From Chloroflexota bacterium (lineage in GTDB: Bacteria > Chloroflexota > Limnocylindria > Limnocylindrales > CSP1-4), in NCBI GenBank assembly GCA_004297395.1, contig SCUO01000029.1:1-42261 (forward strand): DNA of 42,261 nucleotides, in the 5' to 3' direction. Within the stretch, counting starts at the first letter, position 1, and each line of letters begins with the position of its first letter. Positions 15,531 to 23,747 of this stretch are shown here, one piece after another. A model generated the notes under the pieces. The model ran no database searches. It saw only the letters and a program-made list of their open reading frames with translations, and had not been told where the DNA came from. The position numbers and the translations under genes were made by a program.

Positions 15531-16058
15531 ATGAGCGTTCGCCCCATCCTCCTGCTCGGCGACCCTCGGCTGCGCCTCAAGGGCCAGCCGGTCGACAGCT
15601 TCGGGAAGTACCTCCACGAGCTCCTCGACGATCTCGCCGCGACGATGCGCGACGCGCCCGGGGTCGGCCTCGCCGCGCCACAGATCGGTGAGACGCTCGC
15701 GGCCTGCGTCATCGAGGTCGAGGGCCGCCTCCACGAGCTCGTCAACCCGCGGATCACGAAGTCGACCGGCGACGACCGCGACCTCGAGGGCTGCCTCTCG
15801 ATCCCGGGTTACGCGGCCTACGTGACCCGCCGCGAGCGCGTCTGGGTGGTGGCCCAGAACCGGGTCGGCAAGAAGATCAAGATCGCCGGCTCGGGGCTCC
15901 TGGGGCGGGCGCTTCAGCACGAGCTCGACCACCTCGAGGGCAAGCTCTACATCGACTACCTCGACTCGATGGACGAGCTCATCGCCACCGGCCACGGCGA
16001 GGACGACGACGAGGAAGCGACCTCCGACGCCGAGGTCCCGGCGCCCGCGCTCGCGTGA
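15531..16058 (+). CDS. def: Peptide deformylase
   Basis: This 175-residue metallo-hydrolase removes the N-formyl group from new proteins. All three family motifs are intact: GVGLAAPQIG (44-53), EGCLSIPGY (86-94) with metal ligand Cys88, and QHELDHLEG (129-137) with ligands His130 and His134 and catalytic Glu131. An acidic tail of about 25 residues follows the fold. The ATG at 15531 fits both the conserved start (ILLLGDPRLR) and the leaderless promoter just upstream. The formyl group it removes is added by the product of fmt, which begins 19 bases after the stop. Confidence 0.96.
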   Translation: MSVRPILLLGDPRLRLKGQPVDSFGKYLHELLDDLAATMRDAPGVGLAAPQIGETLAACVIEVEGRLHELVNPRITKSTGDDRDLEGCLSIPGYAAYVTRRERVWVVAQNRVGKKIKIAGSGLLGRALQHELDHLEGKLYIDYLDSMDELIATGHGEDDDEEATSDAEVPAPALA

Positions 16059-16077
16059 CCTCGGCCCCGAGACCCGC

Positions 16078-17067
16078 GTGATCGAGCCGCCGAGCCCTTC
16101 GGCGGCGTCCGACCGACCCGCTCGCCCCGCCCGGACGGTCTTTCTCGGCTCCGGCGCGTTCGCCGTCCCGGTCCTGCGCGCTCTGCTCGCGCATCCCTCG
16201 ATCGAGGTGGTGGGTGTGGTGACGCCGCCCGACCGACCGGCCGGTCGACGCGGCGAAGCGACGCCGGTACCGGTGGCCGTGGAGGCGCGCCGCTTCGGGC
16301 TGCCGCTCCTCCAGCCCGAGCGGGTGCGAACCCCCGAGACGGCCGCGGCGATCAAAGCCCTGGCGCCCGACCTCGGCGTGCTCGCCGACTTCGGCCGGAT
16401 CGTCCCGCCATCCATCCTCGAGCTCCCGCGCCACGGGATCCTCAACGTCCACCCTTCGCTGCTGCCGCGTCATCGCGGTGCGACCCCGGTTCCGGCCACG
16501 ATCCTGGCCGGCGACCCCGAGGCCGGCGTGGCCGTGATGCGGATGGACGAGGGCCTCGACACCGGGCCGCTGCTCGGGGACCGCTCGTGGCCACTCGAGG
16601 GATCCGAGACGGCGCCCGAGCTGGAGGCCCGGGCGGCGCGTGAGGGGGCAGGGCTGCTGGGCGAGCTGCTGGGGCCGTACCTCCTCGGCCGGCTCGAGAC
16701 GGTCCCGCAGGACGAGGCGCTGGCGAGCCTGACTCGACCGCTCCGCCGCGGCGACGGGCGCCTGGACCCGGCCAGACCCGCCGTCGAGCTCGAGCGCCAG
16801 GTCCGGGCCTTCCAGCCCTGGCCCGGGTCGTTCGTCGAGACACCGCTCGGGCGGCTGGTGGTCCTGAAGGGCCTCGTCGCCGAACGCGGGGCCAGCGACC
16901 CGATCGGAGCGGTCGTCGCCGACGGCCTGGGGCTCGCGTTGGTGGCCGCGGACGGGCGACTCCGACTGCTCGAGGTGCAGCCGGCCGGTCGCCGCCCGAT
17001 GACGGGCGCGGCGTTCCGGCGGGGCCATCCTGCGGTCGTGGGACAGATCGTGAGCGGGGCATCATGA
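16078..17067 (+). CDS. fmt: Methionyl-tRNA formyltransferase
   Basis: This 329-residue enzyme formylates initiator Met-tRNA using 10-formyl-tetrahydrofolate. The N-terminal Rossmann domain starts at VFLGSGAFAVPVLRALL (21-37). The catalytic motif LNVHPSLLPRHRGATP (122-137) contains Asn123 and His125, and MDEGLDTGP (156-164) contains Asp161, the third catalytic residue. A C-terminal OB-like tRNA-binding domain follows (about 220-325). The GTG at 16078 is the first start in frame after def and adds about 17 disordered residues before the fold. The stop overlaps the next gene by 4 bases (ATGA). Confidence 0.95.
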   Translation: MIEPPSPSAASDRPARPARTVFLGSGAFAVPVLRALLAHPSIEVVGVVTPPDRPAGRRGEATPVPVAVEARRFGLPLLQPERVRTPETAAAIKALAPDLGVLADFGRIVPPSILELPRHGILNVHPSLLPRHRGATPVPATILAGDPEAGVAVMRMDEGLDTGPLLGDRSWPLEGSETAPELEARAAREGAGLLGELLGPYLLGRLETVPQDEALASLTRPLRRGDGRLDPARPAVELERQVRAFQPWPGSFVETPLGRLVVLKGLVAERGASDPIGAVVADGLGLALVAADGRLRLLEVQPAGRRPMTGAAFRRGHPAVVGQIVSGAS

Positions 17068-19418
17068 CCGACGCGCGGGCCGGAACGACAGGCACGCCAG
17101 GCAGCGCCGGCGCGTCGGGTGGACTGGGCACCTCGAGGCCGCGGCCGGATTCGGAGCCCAAGGTCCGCGGAACGACCCGCTACGCCGCGGATCGGCTGCG
17201 ACCCGGAACGCTGCACGCCCGGCCTGTGCTTGCCACATATGCCCATGCCCGCATCGGGAGCCTCGATGCCGAGGCGGCGTTGGCACACCCCGGCGTGGTC
17301 GCGGTGATGACCGCGGCCGACCTACCCAGGCCGGACGGCGACATCGACCGCCTCGTGGAGCCGCTCGCCCGGGACGAGGTCGTATTCGCCGGTCAGCCGG
17401 TGGCCCTCGTCATCGCCGAGTCGCCCGAGGCGGCCACCGATGCCGCCGAGCTCGTCGACGTCCGCCTCGAGCCGCTGCCCGCCGCGGTCGATCCGATCGC
17501 CGCGATGGCGCCCGGCGCGCCGCTCGTCCGGGCGGACCTCGCGGGGGCGGTCGCCGATGATGCGGTCCCGAGCCCGGGCACGGCCACGACGGCGACGACC
17601 CATGCCGCCGTCGGCGGCGAGGGCGACACCTCGATCGAGGACGAGGACCTCTCGCCGAACGTGGTGGAGCGGACCCGCTACCGCTTTGGCGACGTCGACG
17701 CTGCGCTTGCCAACGCCGCAGAGGTCGTGCGAGGGACGTTCCGGACGGCGTGGGTCCACCAGGGGTACCTCGAGACCCAGGCGTGCAGCGCCTGGACCGA
17801 GGAGGATGGGACGCTCGTCGTCGAATCGAGCACCCAGGGTGCGTTCTCGTTGCGGAGCGACGTCGCCAGGACGCTCGGCCTGCCGCTGCACCGGGTTCGC
17901 GTGGTGCCGACCCCGCTCGGCGGGGCGTTCGGCGGCAAGTGGTCGCTGTTCGAGCCGCTCGTCGGCCTGGCCGCGCGACGGCTCGGCCGCCCGGTCCGGC
18001 TCGTCCTCGAGCGGCGCGAGGACTTCCTTGCCGGCAACCCGTCGCAGGCCTACGAGGTCGAGCTCGAGGTCGGCGCCGACGCCGACGGCCGGCTGACCGC
18101 CCTCCGGAGCCGGATCGTCGCCGATTGCGGCGCCTTCGCCGACTACTCGGCGGCCACGCTCGCCCCGATTCTCCTCGCCGGGCCATACCGCTGGCCGGCG
18201 GTGGACCTGAGTGCCTACGGCGTGCTCACCAACCGGGTCGGCGTGGGGACATATCGTGCGCCGAGCGCGCCGCCGACGACCTTCGCCCTCGAATCCGCGC
18301 TCGACGAGCTCGCCGGGCGCCTCGCGATCGACCCGCTGGAGCTTCGCCGCAGGAACGCGGCCGGCGAGGGCGACCCGATGGTCGACGACGAAACCTGGGT
18401 CCGGATCGGCACGCCCGAGGTCCTCGATGCCCTCGATCGCGACGAGCGCTGGCTGACGCGAGGCGACGTGGGGCCGGACGAGGGCGTGGGTGTCGCCATC
18501 GGCTGGTGGCCGGGCAGCAAGGCGCCGGCGGCGGCCATCTGCCGCCTCTCGGCCGACGGCACGATCCAGGTGGTCACCGGCGTGGTCGACATGTCGGGCA
18601 CCGCCGGCGCGTTCCAGGCCATCGCGGCCGAGGTCCTGGGAGTCGGCCAGAACGCCGTCCAGGTGGTCATGGCCGACACGGCCAGCGCGCCACCGTCCCC
18701 GGGCAGCGGCGGCAGCGCCATCACCTACGGTGCCGGCCGGGCCGTTCGGGCCGCGGCCGAGGATGCCCGTCGCCAGCTCATCCGGGCGGCGTCGCTGCAG
18801 CTCGAGATCGGCGAGTCCGACCTCGAGATCGTCGAGGGCGTCGTGCGACCGCTCGGCACGCCGGAGAAGGGGATCCCGATCGGCCGGCTGGTCCGGGCCC
18901 ATGCCCGGGCGGATCGCGCACCGATCGAGGGCCACGCCACGACCGAGCACACCAGCCTCGCCCCGTCGGTGGCCGGCGTGGTTGCCCATGTCCGGGTGGA
19001 TCGCGAGACGGGCGCGGTCGAGATGCTCGACTTCCGGGCCGTCCAGGACGTCGGGCGGGCCCTGAACCCGGCGCTCGTCGCCGGGCAGCAGACGGGCGGC
19101 GCCGCCCAGGCCATCGGCTGGGCCCTCCACGAGGAGCTCGTCCACGACGAGGCCGGCCAGCTGCTGTCGGCGACGTTCCTCGACTACAAGCTTCCCAGGG
19201 CCGAGGACATCCCGTCGCTGACGACCTCGTATGTCGAGGTCCCCGCCCCGGACGGTCCCTTCGGCGCCAAGGGCATCGGCGAGGCCGCGGTCGTCGCCGG
19301 CGCCGCAGCGATCGCGAACGCGGTGGCGGTCGCAACGGGCCGCCGCCCCCGTGAGCTGCCGATGACCTCGAGGCGGGTCTGGCGACTCCTGGGCGAGACC
19401 CCGCCGATCCACCGCTGA
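17064..19418 (+). CDS. Xanthine dehydrogenase-family molybdopterin-binding (large) subunit
   Basis: This 784-residue catalytic subunit belongs to the molybdenum hydroxylases that hydroxylate aldehydes, purines or other aromatics. The Ald_Xan_dh_C-like domain begins near KVRGTTRYAADRLRPGTLHA (33-52). The molybdopterin-binding part carries GGAFGGKW (about 286-293), VGTYRAPSAPPTTFALES (about 393-410), GSGGSAITYGAG (about 550) and the late GAKGIGEAA (about 733-741), whose Glu is the expected catalytic base. It lacks the AYRCSFR loop of CO dehydrogenase, so CO oxidation is unlikely. The substrate cannot be told. No FAD-binding or 2Fe-2S partner subunit is in the window, although this family normally needs both. 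The ATG at 17064 overlaps fmt by 4 bases. A strong hairpin follows the stop. Confidence 0.88.
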   Translation: MTDARAGTTGTPGSAGASGGLGTSRPRPDSEPKVRGTTRYAADRLRPGTLHARPVLATYAHARIGSLDAEAALAHPGVVAVMTAADLPRPDGDIDRLVEPLARDEVVFAGQPVALVIAESPEAATDAAELVDVRLEPLPAAVDPIAAMAPGAPLVRADLAGAVADDAVPSPGTATTATTHAAVGGEGDTSIEDEDLSPNVVERTRYRFGDVDAALANAAEVVRGTFRTAWVHQGYLETQACSAWTEEDGTLVVESSTQGAFSLRSDVARTLGLPLHRVRVVPTPLGGAFGGKWSLFEPLVGLAARRLGRPVRLVLERREDFLAGNPSQAYEVELEVGADADGRLTALRSRIVADCGAFADYSAATLAPILLAGPYRWPAVDLSAYGVLTNRVGVGTYRAPSAPPTTFALESALDELAGRLAIDPLELRRRNAAGEGDPMVDDETWVRIGTPEVLDALDRDERWLTRGDVGPDEGVGVAIGWWPGSKAPAAAICRLSADGTIQVVTGVVDMSGTAGAFQAIAAEVLGVGQNAVQVVMADTASAPPSPGSGGSAITYGAGRAVRAAAEDARRQLIRAASLQLEIGESDLEIVEGVVRPLGTPEKGIPIGRLVRAHARADRAPIEGHATTEHTSLAPSVAGVVAHVRVDRETGAVEMLDFRAVQDVGRALNPALVAGQQTGGAAQAIGWALHEELVHDEAGQLLSATFLDYKLPRAEDIPSLTTSYVEVPAPDGPFGAKGIGEAAVVAGAAAIANAVAVATGRRPRELPMTSRRVWRLLGETPPIHR

Positions 19419-19421
19419 GAC

Positions 19422-19453
19422 GAGACGCCCGCCGGCGAACCGGCGGGCGTCTC
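19422..19453. terminator. Strong bidirectional hairpin terminator
   Basis: A perfect 14-bp inverted repeat (19422-19435 with 19440-19453) has a CGAA loop and lies between the two convergent genes. The stem is GC-rich, beginning GAGACGCCCG. It should act in both directions. Only a weak T-rich tail is present, which is common in GC-rich genomes. Confidence 0.75.
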
Positions 19454-19482
19454 CATGGCAAAGCAGCGTCGGCTGCTTCCGG

Positions 19483-22400
19483 CTACTCCTGGTCGATCAG
19501 GAACTGCGCATCCGCGATGAGGAGCGCGGCGGCGGGCGGCGAGATCGCCTTTCCAGCCTGCGCGATGACCTCGTTGATGAACGAGGCCAGCCCGTTCATC
19601 GCCGCGGCCGTCTTGCCCTTGTCGAGGCTGTCAAGGATCAACTCGAGCTTGACGAGCAGCTTGTGGGCGACGCTTGCCTTCGAGATGTCGCCGCTCTCGT
19701 AGAGCTGCTCGACGGAGCTCATCAGGCTCTCTGCGCTCGTCGTGATGGTGAAGGTGACCGATACCGTGCTCTCGTTGCCGTACCAGTCGACGGCGCGGAC
19801 GGCGAGGGTGTGATCACCGAGCGCCAGGCCGTGCAGGTCAAGCACCTGCCCGTCGTCCACGCTCATCGAACCGTCGAGGAGCCCGGTGACGGCGATCACC
19901 CCGGAGAGGAGATCGGTCGCTCCGAAATCGACGTTGACGTCCACCGAGTGCAGGTACGACGTTGGGGCCGGGGCATCGATGGTCACGACGGGATTCTCCG
20001 CGTCGCCGAAGAGCAGCCGCTTTTCGATCGCCGGCGAGATCGGACCGGTCTGGGCCTGGACGTACTCGATCACCGCATCCCGGACATAGAACTGGGTATC
20101 GGCCACGATCTGGTCGAGCGGCCAGAGCGAGGCTCCCCCCTGGCTGAAGTTGCATGCGCCGGCGGCCAGGTAGTTGACCGTCGAGACGCGGTAGAAGGTG
20201 GCCGCGTCGGTGAAGTCGACCGGGACCCCGCCGATGTCGAGCGCGGCGACGTTGTTGCCGTCCGGCAGCGCGTCATAGGTGTCGCGATACATGATCCGGC
20301 CGACGGCGTCGGTATCGAGCATGCAGGTCGTGTAGTACGAGTAGCCGCCGTAGCCGGGCACGTACTTGTAGTAGAAGTAGTTGCGGTAGGCCCGCTCGAG
20401 GACCGCCTTGAGCTGCGGCCCGTTCATCTCCATGACGACGAGCGAGTTCTCGTACGGCATGGCGGCGAACATGTCGGACACCTTGAGGGTGACCGGGGTT
20501 GCGGGCGTGGCCCCGTCGGCGATCCGGCGGTTGGTCATCGCGCCGGACAGGTGGACGTCGACGGCGATGCCCTCGGACTCGAGCTTCCAGACCGATGCGT
20601 CGGCCTGGAGGTTCGCCCCGTTCGTCTCCTGGGTAAACGCGCTGTTCGTGTCGATCGGTGCCTCGGTCGAGCCGATCACCGTGGTGTTGTAGGCGTTGAT
20701 GAGGGTCTGATACGGCGCGACGAGGGCCGTGATCTCGGGATCCTCGGCGATCGCTGTCGTGACCGGGATGTAGCGTCCGGTCGAGGAGACGGTCTCGTAG
20801 CCGCCGGCCCCGTCGGGCAGGAGACCCAGGACGACCTCGCCCAGGTAGCTGTTGTAGCGGTAGGCCTGGCTCACGAGGACCGGCGAGCCGTCCGGTCCGG
20901 CGACGAACGTCGGCAGCCACTTGGAGGCTCCGAACGCCGTTGCCGGGTTGGTGTGGCTGTGGCCGCCGATGATCGCGTCGAGACCGGGGACCTGGGTGGC
21001 GAGATACGTGTCGACGTTGTTGTCGACCTCGACGCTCTTCGGATCCGCGGTGAAGCCGATGTGCGTCAGGGCGACGACGACGTCGTTGTCCGCCTGGAGC
21101 GTCGGGGCGTAGTCCTTGCCGGCCTGGATCGGGTCGGTGAAGGTCAGGCCGTCGATGTTGCTGGGCAGCTCGTAGCTCGGCACACGGTGGTTGCCGATGC
21201 CGAGGATGGCGACCTCGATCTGCTCGGGACCGACGGTCAGCGTGGTATACGGCTCCACGCCGACGCCCTCGAGGCCATACGCGCCTGTGTCGGTCACGTT
21301 CGCCTGGAGGATCGGGAAGTCGGCCTCGGCCAGCGTGCCGAAGATCGCCGACCCGAAGTTGAACTCGTGGTTGCCGAGCGTCACGGCGTCGTAGCCGACG
21401 GCGTTGAAGGCCTTGATGAGGGGGTTGATGCTGAGCTCCGGCGGGAGCACCGTTCCGTCCGCGGCGTACCCCAGCCCGGCCGACTTGAAGTAGTACATCA
21501 TCGAGTCGCCCTGGATGTTGTCGCCGGCGGAGAGCAGGAGCGTCCGATCCGGGTTGTGGGCGCGCTCCTGGTTGATGAGCGTCACGAGGTTCGAGTAGCC
21601 GACCGTTGAACCGGACTGGACGAGACGCCCGTGCGAGTCGTTGTGGTGGAGGATCGTTAGGGGCACCACCTCGCCCGGCTCGTACAGATCGTCGCCGTCG
21701 CCGTTGCGGGTGATTCGGCCGTCAAGGGTCCCGTCGCCGTCCGGCCCCCGGTATGGGTTGCCGGCGGTGTACGTCTCCGCGACATACGCGTTGACCGCGT
21801 TGAGCATGTCGCCCCAGTAGCTGATGTCGGTCATGTACTTGAACGGGGTGTAGCCGTCCTGGCCGGCCGGGGCGAGGAACTCGTTCGTGGCGACACGGTA
21901 CGTCGCCGCCGGGTCGAGCGGCAGCCACGTGGCGCTGGTCTGGTCGAAGACTTCGACGTCGTAGGCGCCCCATGCGTACGGCTGGGGCCCAGGGCTGGCG
22001 TCCGCGTAGCGGAAGAACGAGTACCGGATGCCGGATGACTGGAGGGCGCCCTTGAACAGGGTCGCCGACTGGTTGAGGAGCTCATGGATCCGGGCCCCGG
22101 TCATCGATCCGACGGCAGTCGCATTGCCGAACGGGAGGATCTGGAACATGTGGCCGTAGGTCAGGAGCATGGGGTCGTGTCCCCACAGGCCGCTGGCCGC
22201 GCAGTCGGCCGCGTCGCTGCTCCAGACATACGAGCCGGGATTGCCGGGATCGGGCTTGTCGCACCAGTCGGTCCGAATGCCGCCGGCATTGTTGAGGACC
22301 ATGTCGACGTCGTTGCTGTCGACGTCGTCGGTGTTGAGCGTGCCGTACACGGCATCGTTGACGAACGCGCCCATCATCCCGTCGCCGTTGTAGTTCCGCC

Positions 22401-23484
22401 CCAGGTCGACCTGGGCATAGCCGACCGGCTGGTTGATGAGCGCCACGTAGGCCGGGTCGGTGGCATAGCCGTCGACGACGGCCTTGACCGGCGCGTATTC
22501 CGGATCAGCAGTCCCGACGACGATCCTGCTCCAGGTGATCGACACGCTCCCGTCCGTCGAGACGGTGATGTCCGCCCGGCCGACCTTGCGGCCGGCGTAG
22601 TGGGCCTGGACGACCGTCGTGCTGCCGACGACCGCCGCGGCGCTGACGTCGGTGTGGCTGTGCCCGCCGATGATCAGGTTCGCCGGCTTGCCGGCGTCGA
22701 TCAGCTTCTGGGCCAGCGTCTGGTCGCCGTAGACGGTGAAGCCGTAGCCATAGCCGCCATCGGTGAAGCCGTTGTGGCTGAGGACGACGATGACGTCGGA
22801 GGCCGCGTCGACCACGTCGTAGTACTGAAGGACCGACTCAGCCGGGTCGCGGAAGCAGAGCCCCGCGGTCGCCTCGGCGATCGTGATGAACGGGGTCTCG
22901 ACGGACCCGACGCCGATGACACCGACCGTGACGGTGTTGGGTGCCGTGCCGACCGTGAACGTCTCGTACGGCGTCACGCTCGCGTTGAACGGCTCCCACG
23001 TGCAGGTCCCGCCGGCGTCCTTCTTCGTGATGTTCGCGGCGATCATCCGGACGGGCGTCTCGTCGACGGTGGCGGGCGCCTCCGCCTGGTTGATCCGCTC
23101 GCCGAGGACGGTCTGACCCCAGTCGAACTCGTGATTCCCGAACGTCGCGGCGTCGTAGCCGAGCGTTCGGTAATAGTCGATGGTCGGCAACCCGCGCTGC
23201 AGGTTCGAGAGCAGGCTGCCCTGCATCATGTCGCCGCCATCGAGCAGCAGGACGTTCTCGGCACCGATGGCCGTGCGCACGTCGGCGACCTTCTGGGCCA
23301 GCCGGGCGGCCCCGGGGTTGCTCCCCGACAGCTGCAGGTTCCCGTGGAAGTCGTTCGTGTGCAGGATCGTGAACGAGACGGGCACAGGCGGTGCGACGGC
23401 CGCGGCGCGAGGGACGGGGGCGGCGATCATCGTGACGATGAGCGCGGCCAGACAAGCGAACACCGGAGACGGACTCCGCCTCAT
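19483..23484 (-). CDS. Secreted tandem 5'-nucleotidase/UDP-sugar hydrolase with Ig-like and FIMAH domains
   Basis: This 1333-residue protein is exported by a signal peptide (about 1-30: basic start, hydrophobic core, PRAAAVA). It holds two full copies of the UshA-type nucleotidase unit. Unit 1 has LHTNDFHGN (41-49), LLLDGGDMMQGS, TFGNHEFDWG, LSHNGF and GGHSHTDV, then a C-terminal domain with NNAGGIRTDW (about 393-402). Unit 2 starts near 604 with LHHNDSHGR, SAGDNIQGD, LGNHEFNFG, THIGF and GGHSHTNP. Its C-terminal domain reads LSGAMTNRR (about 983) instead of the GGIR substrate motif. An Ig-like region (about 1165-1248) and an FIMAH domain (about 1250-1330) end the protein. It should scavenge phosphate or nucleosides outside the cell. 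GGAGGTG before the ATG at 23484 supports this start. Confidence 0.9.
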   Translation of the reverse strand: MRRSPSPVFACLAALIVTMIAAPVPRAAAVAPPVPVSFTILHTNDFHGNLQLSGSNPGAARLAQKVADVRTAIGAENVLLLDGGDMMQGSLLSNLQRGLPTIDYYRTLGYDAATFGNHEFDWGQTVLGERINQAEAPATVDETPVRMIAANITKKDAGGTCTWEPFNASVTPYETFTVGTAPNTVTVGVIGVGSVETPFITIAEATAGLCFRDPAESVLQYYDVVDAASDVIVVLSHNGFTDGGYGYGFTVYGDQTLAQKLIDAGKPANLIIGGHSHTDVSAAAVVGSTTVVQAHYAGRKVGRADITVSTDGSVSITWSRIVVGTADPEYAPVKAVVDGYATDPAYVALINQPVGYAQVDLGRNYNGDGMMGAFVNDAVYGTLNTDDVDSNDVDMVLNNAGGIRTDWCDKPDPGNPGSYVWSSDAADCAASGLWGHDPMLLTYGHMFQILPFGNATAVGSMTGARIHELLNQSATLFKGALQSSGIRYSFFRYADASPGPQPYAWGAYDVEVFDQTSATWLPLDPAATYRVATNEFLAPAGQDGYTPFKYMTDISYWGDMLNAVNAYVAETYTAGNPYRGPDGDGTLDGRITRNGDGDDLYEPGEVVPLTILHHNDSHGRLVQSGSTVGYSNLVTLINQERAHNPDRTLLLSAGDNIQGDSMMYYFKSAGLGYAADGTVLPPELSINPLIKAFNAVGYDAVTLGNHEFNFGSAIFGTLAEADFPILQANVTDTGAYGLEGVGVEPYTTLTVGPEQIEVAILGIGNHRVPSYELPSNIDGLTFTDPIQAGKDYAPTLQADNDVVVALTHIGFTADPKSVEVDNNVDTYLATQVPGLDAIIGGHSHTNPATAFGASKWLPTFVAGPDGSPVLVSQAYRYNSYLGEVVLGLLPDGAGGYETVSSTGRYIPVTTAIAEDPEITALVAPYQTLINAYNTTVIGSTEAPIDTNSAFTQETNGANLQADASVWKLESEGIAVDVHLSGAMTNRRIADGATPATPVTLKVSDMFAAMPYENSLVVMEMNGPQLKAVLERAYRNYFYYKYVPGYGGYSYYTTCMLDTDAVGRIMYRDTYDALPDGNNVAALDIGGVPVDFTDAATFYRVSTVNYLAAGACNFSQGGASLWPLDQIVADTQFYVRDAVIEYVQAQTGPISPAIEKRLLFGDAENPVVTIDAPAPTSYLHSVDVNVDFGATDLLSGVIAVTGLLDGSMSVDDGQVLDLHGLALGDHTLAVRAVDWYGNESTVSVTFTITTSAESLMSSVEQLYESGDISKASVAHKLLVKLELILDSLDKGKTAAAMNGLASFINEVIAQAGKAISPPAAALLIADAQFLIDQE

Positions 23485-23747
23485 CTCGGGCACCTCCACA
23501 GCGGCCGGGGCACAAGCAGGAGGAGCCGGCGATCCGCTGCCTCCTCGGACCGCACCTGGGGACTCGTGGGACGGGAGACACGCTAGAACGACCTCGACCG
23601 TCCACGCGCCTGCCAAACGGACCGAAGCAGCGGGCCACGAGCGCCGGGTGGGGGAATGCGACCGTGGCGGGGCCGGGGGACGGGCGCCGGCGCGCCCCGA
23701 CGGCGAGCGAGGCCGTGGGGAAGGGCTCATGCGACAATGCCTCGCCG
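23485..23747. other. Divergent intergenic region between the nucleotidase gene and rlmN
   Basis: This 263-base gap separates two divergent genes and should hold both promoters. The plus-strand GACAAT element is listed separately. On the minus strand TAGCGT at 23585-23580 is the best -10-like sequence I see, with an RNA leader near 90 nt, but it is weak. The nucleotidase ribosome binding site (GGAGGTG on the minus strand) lies just above its ATG. I see no RNA gene or coding sequence here. Confidence 0.4.
23733..23738 (+). promoter_or_regulatory. -10 element of the rlmN promoter
   Basis: GACAAT ends 9 bases before the rlmN ATG at 23748. If used, the RNA would start only a few bases before the ATG, giving a leaderless or nearly leaderless mRNA. 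No -35 box is clear. Confidence 0.4.

Noticed and set aside
17064-19418. CO dehydrogenase large subunit (coxL)
   Set aside because: The active-site loop AYRCSFR or similar is absent; the matching region reads GTYRAPSAPP.
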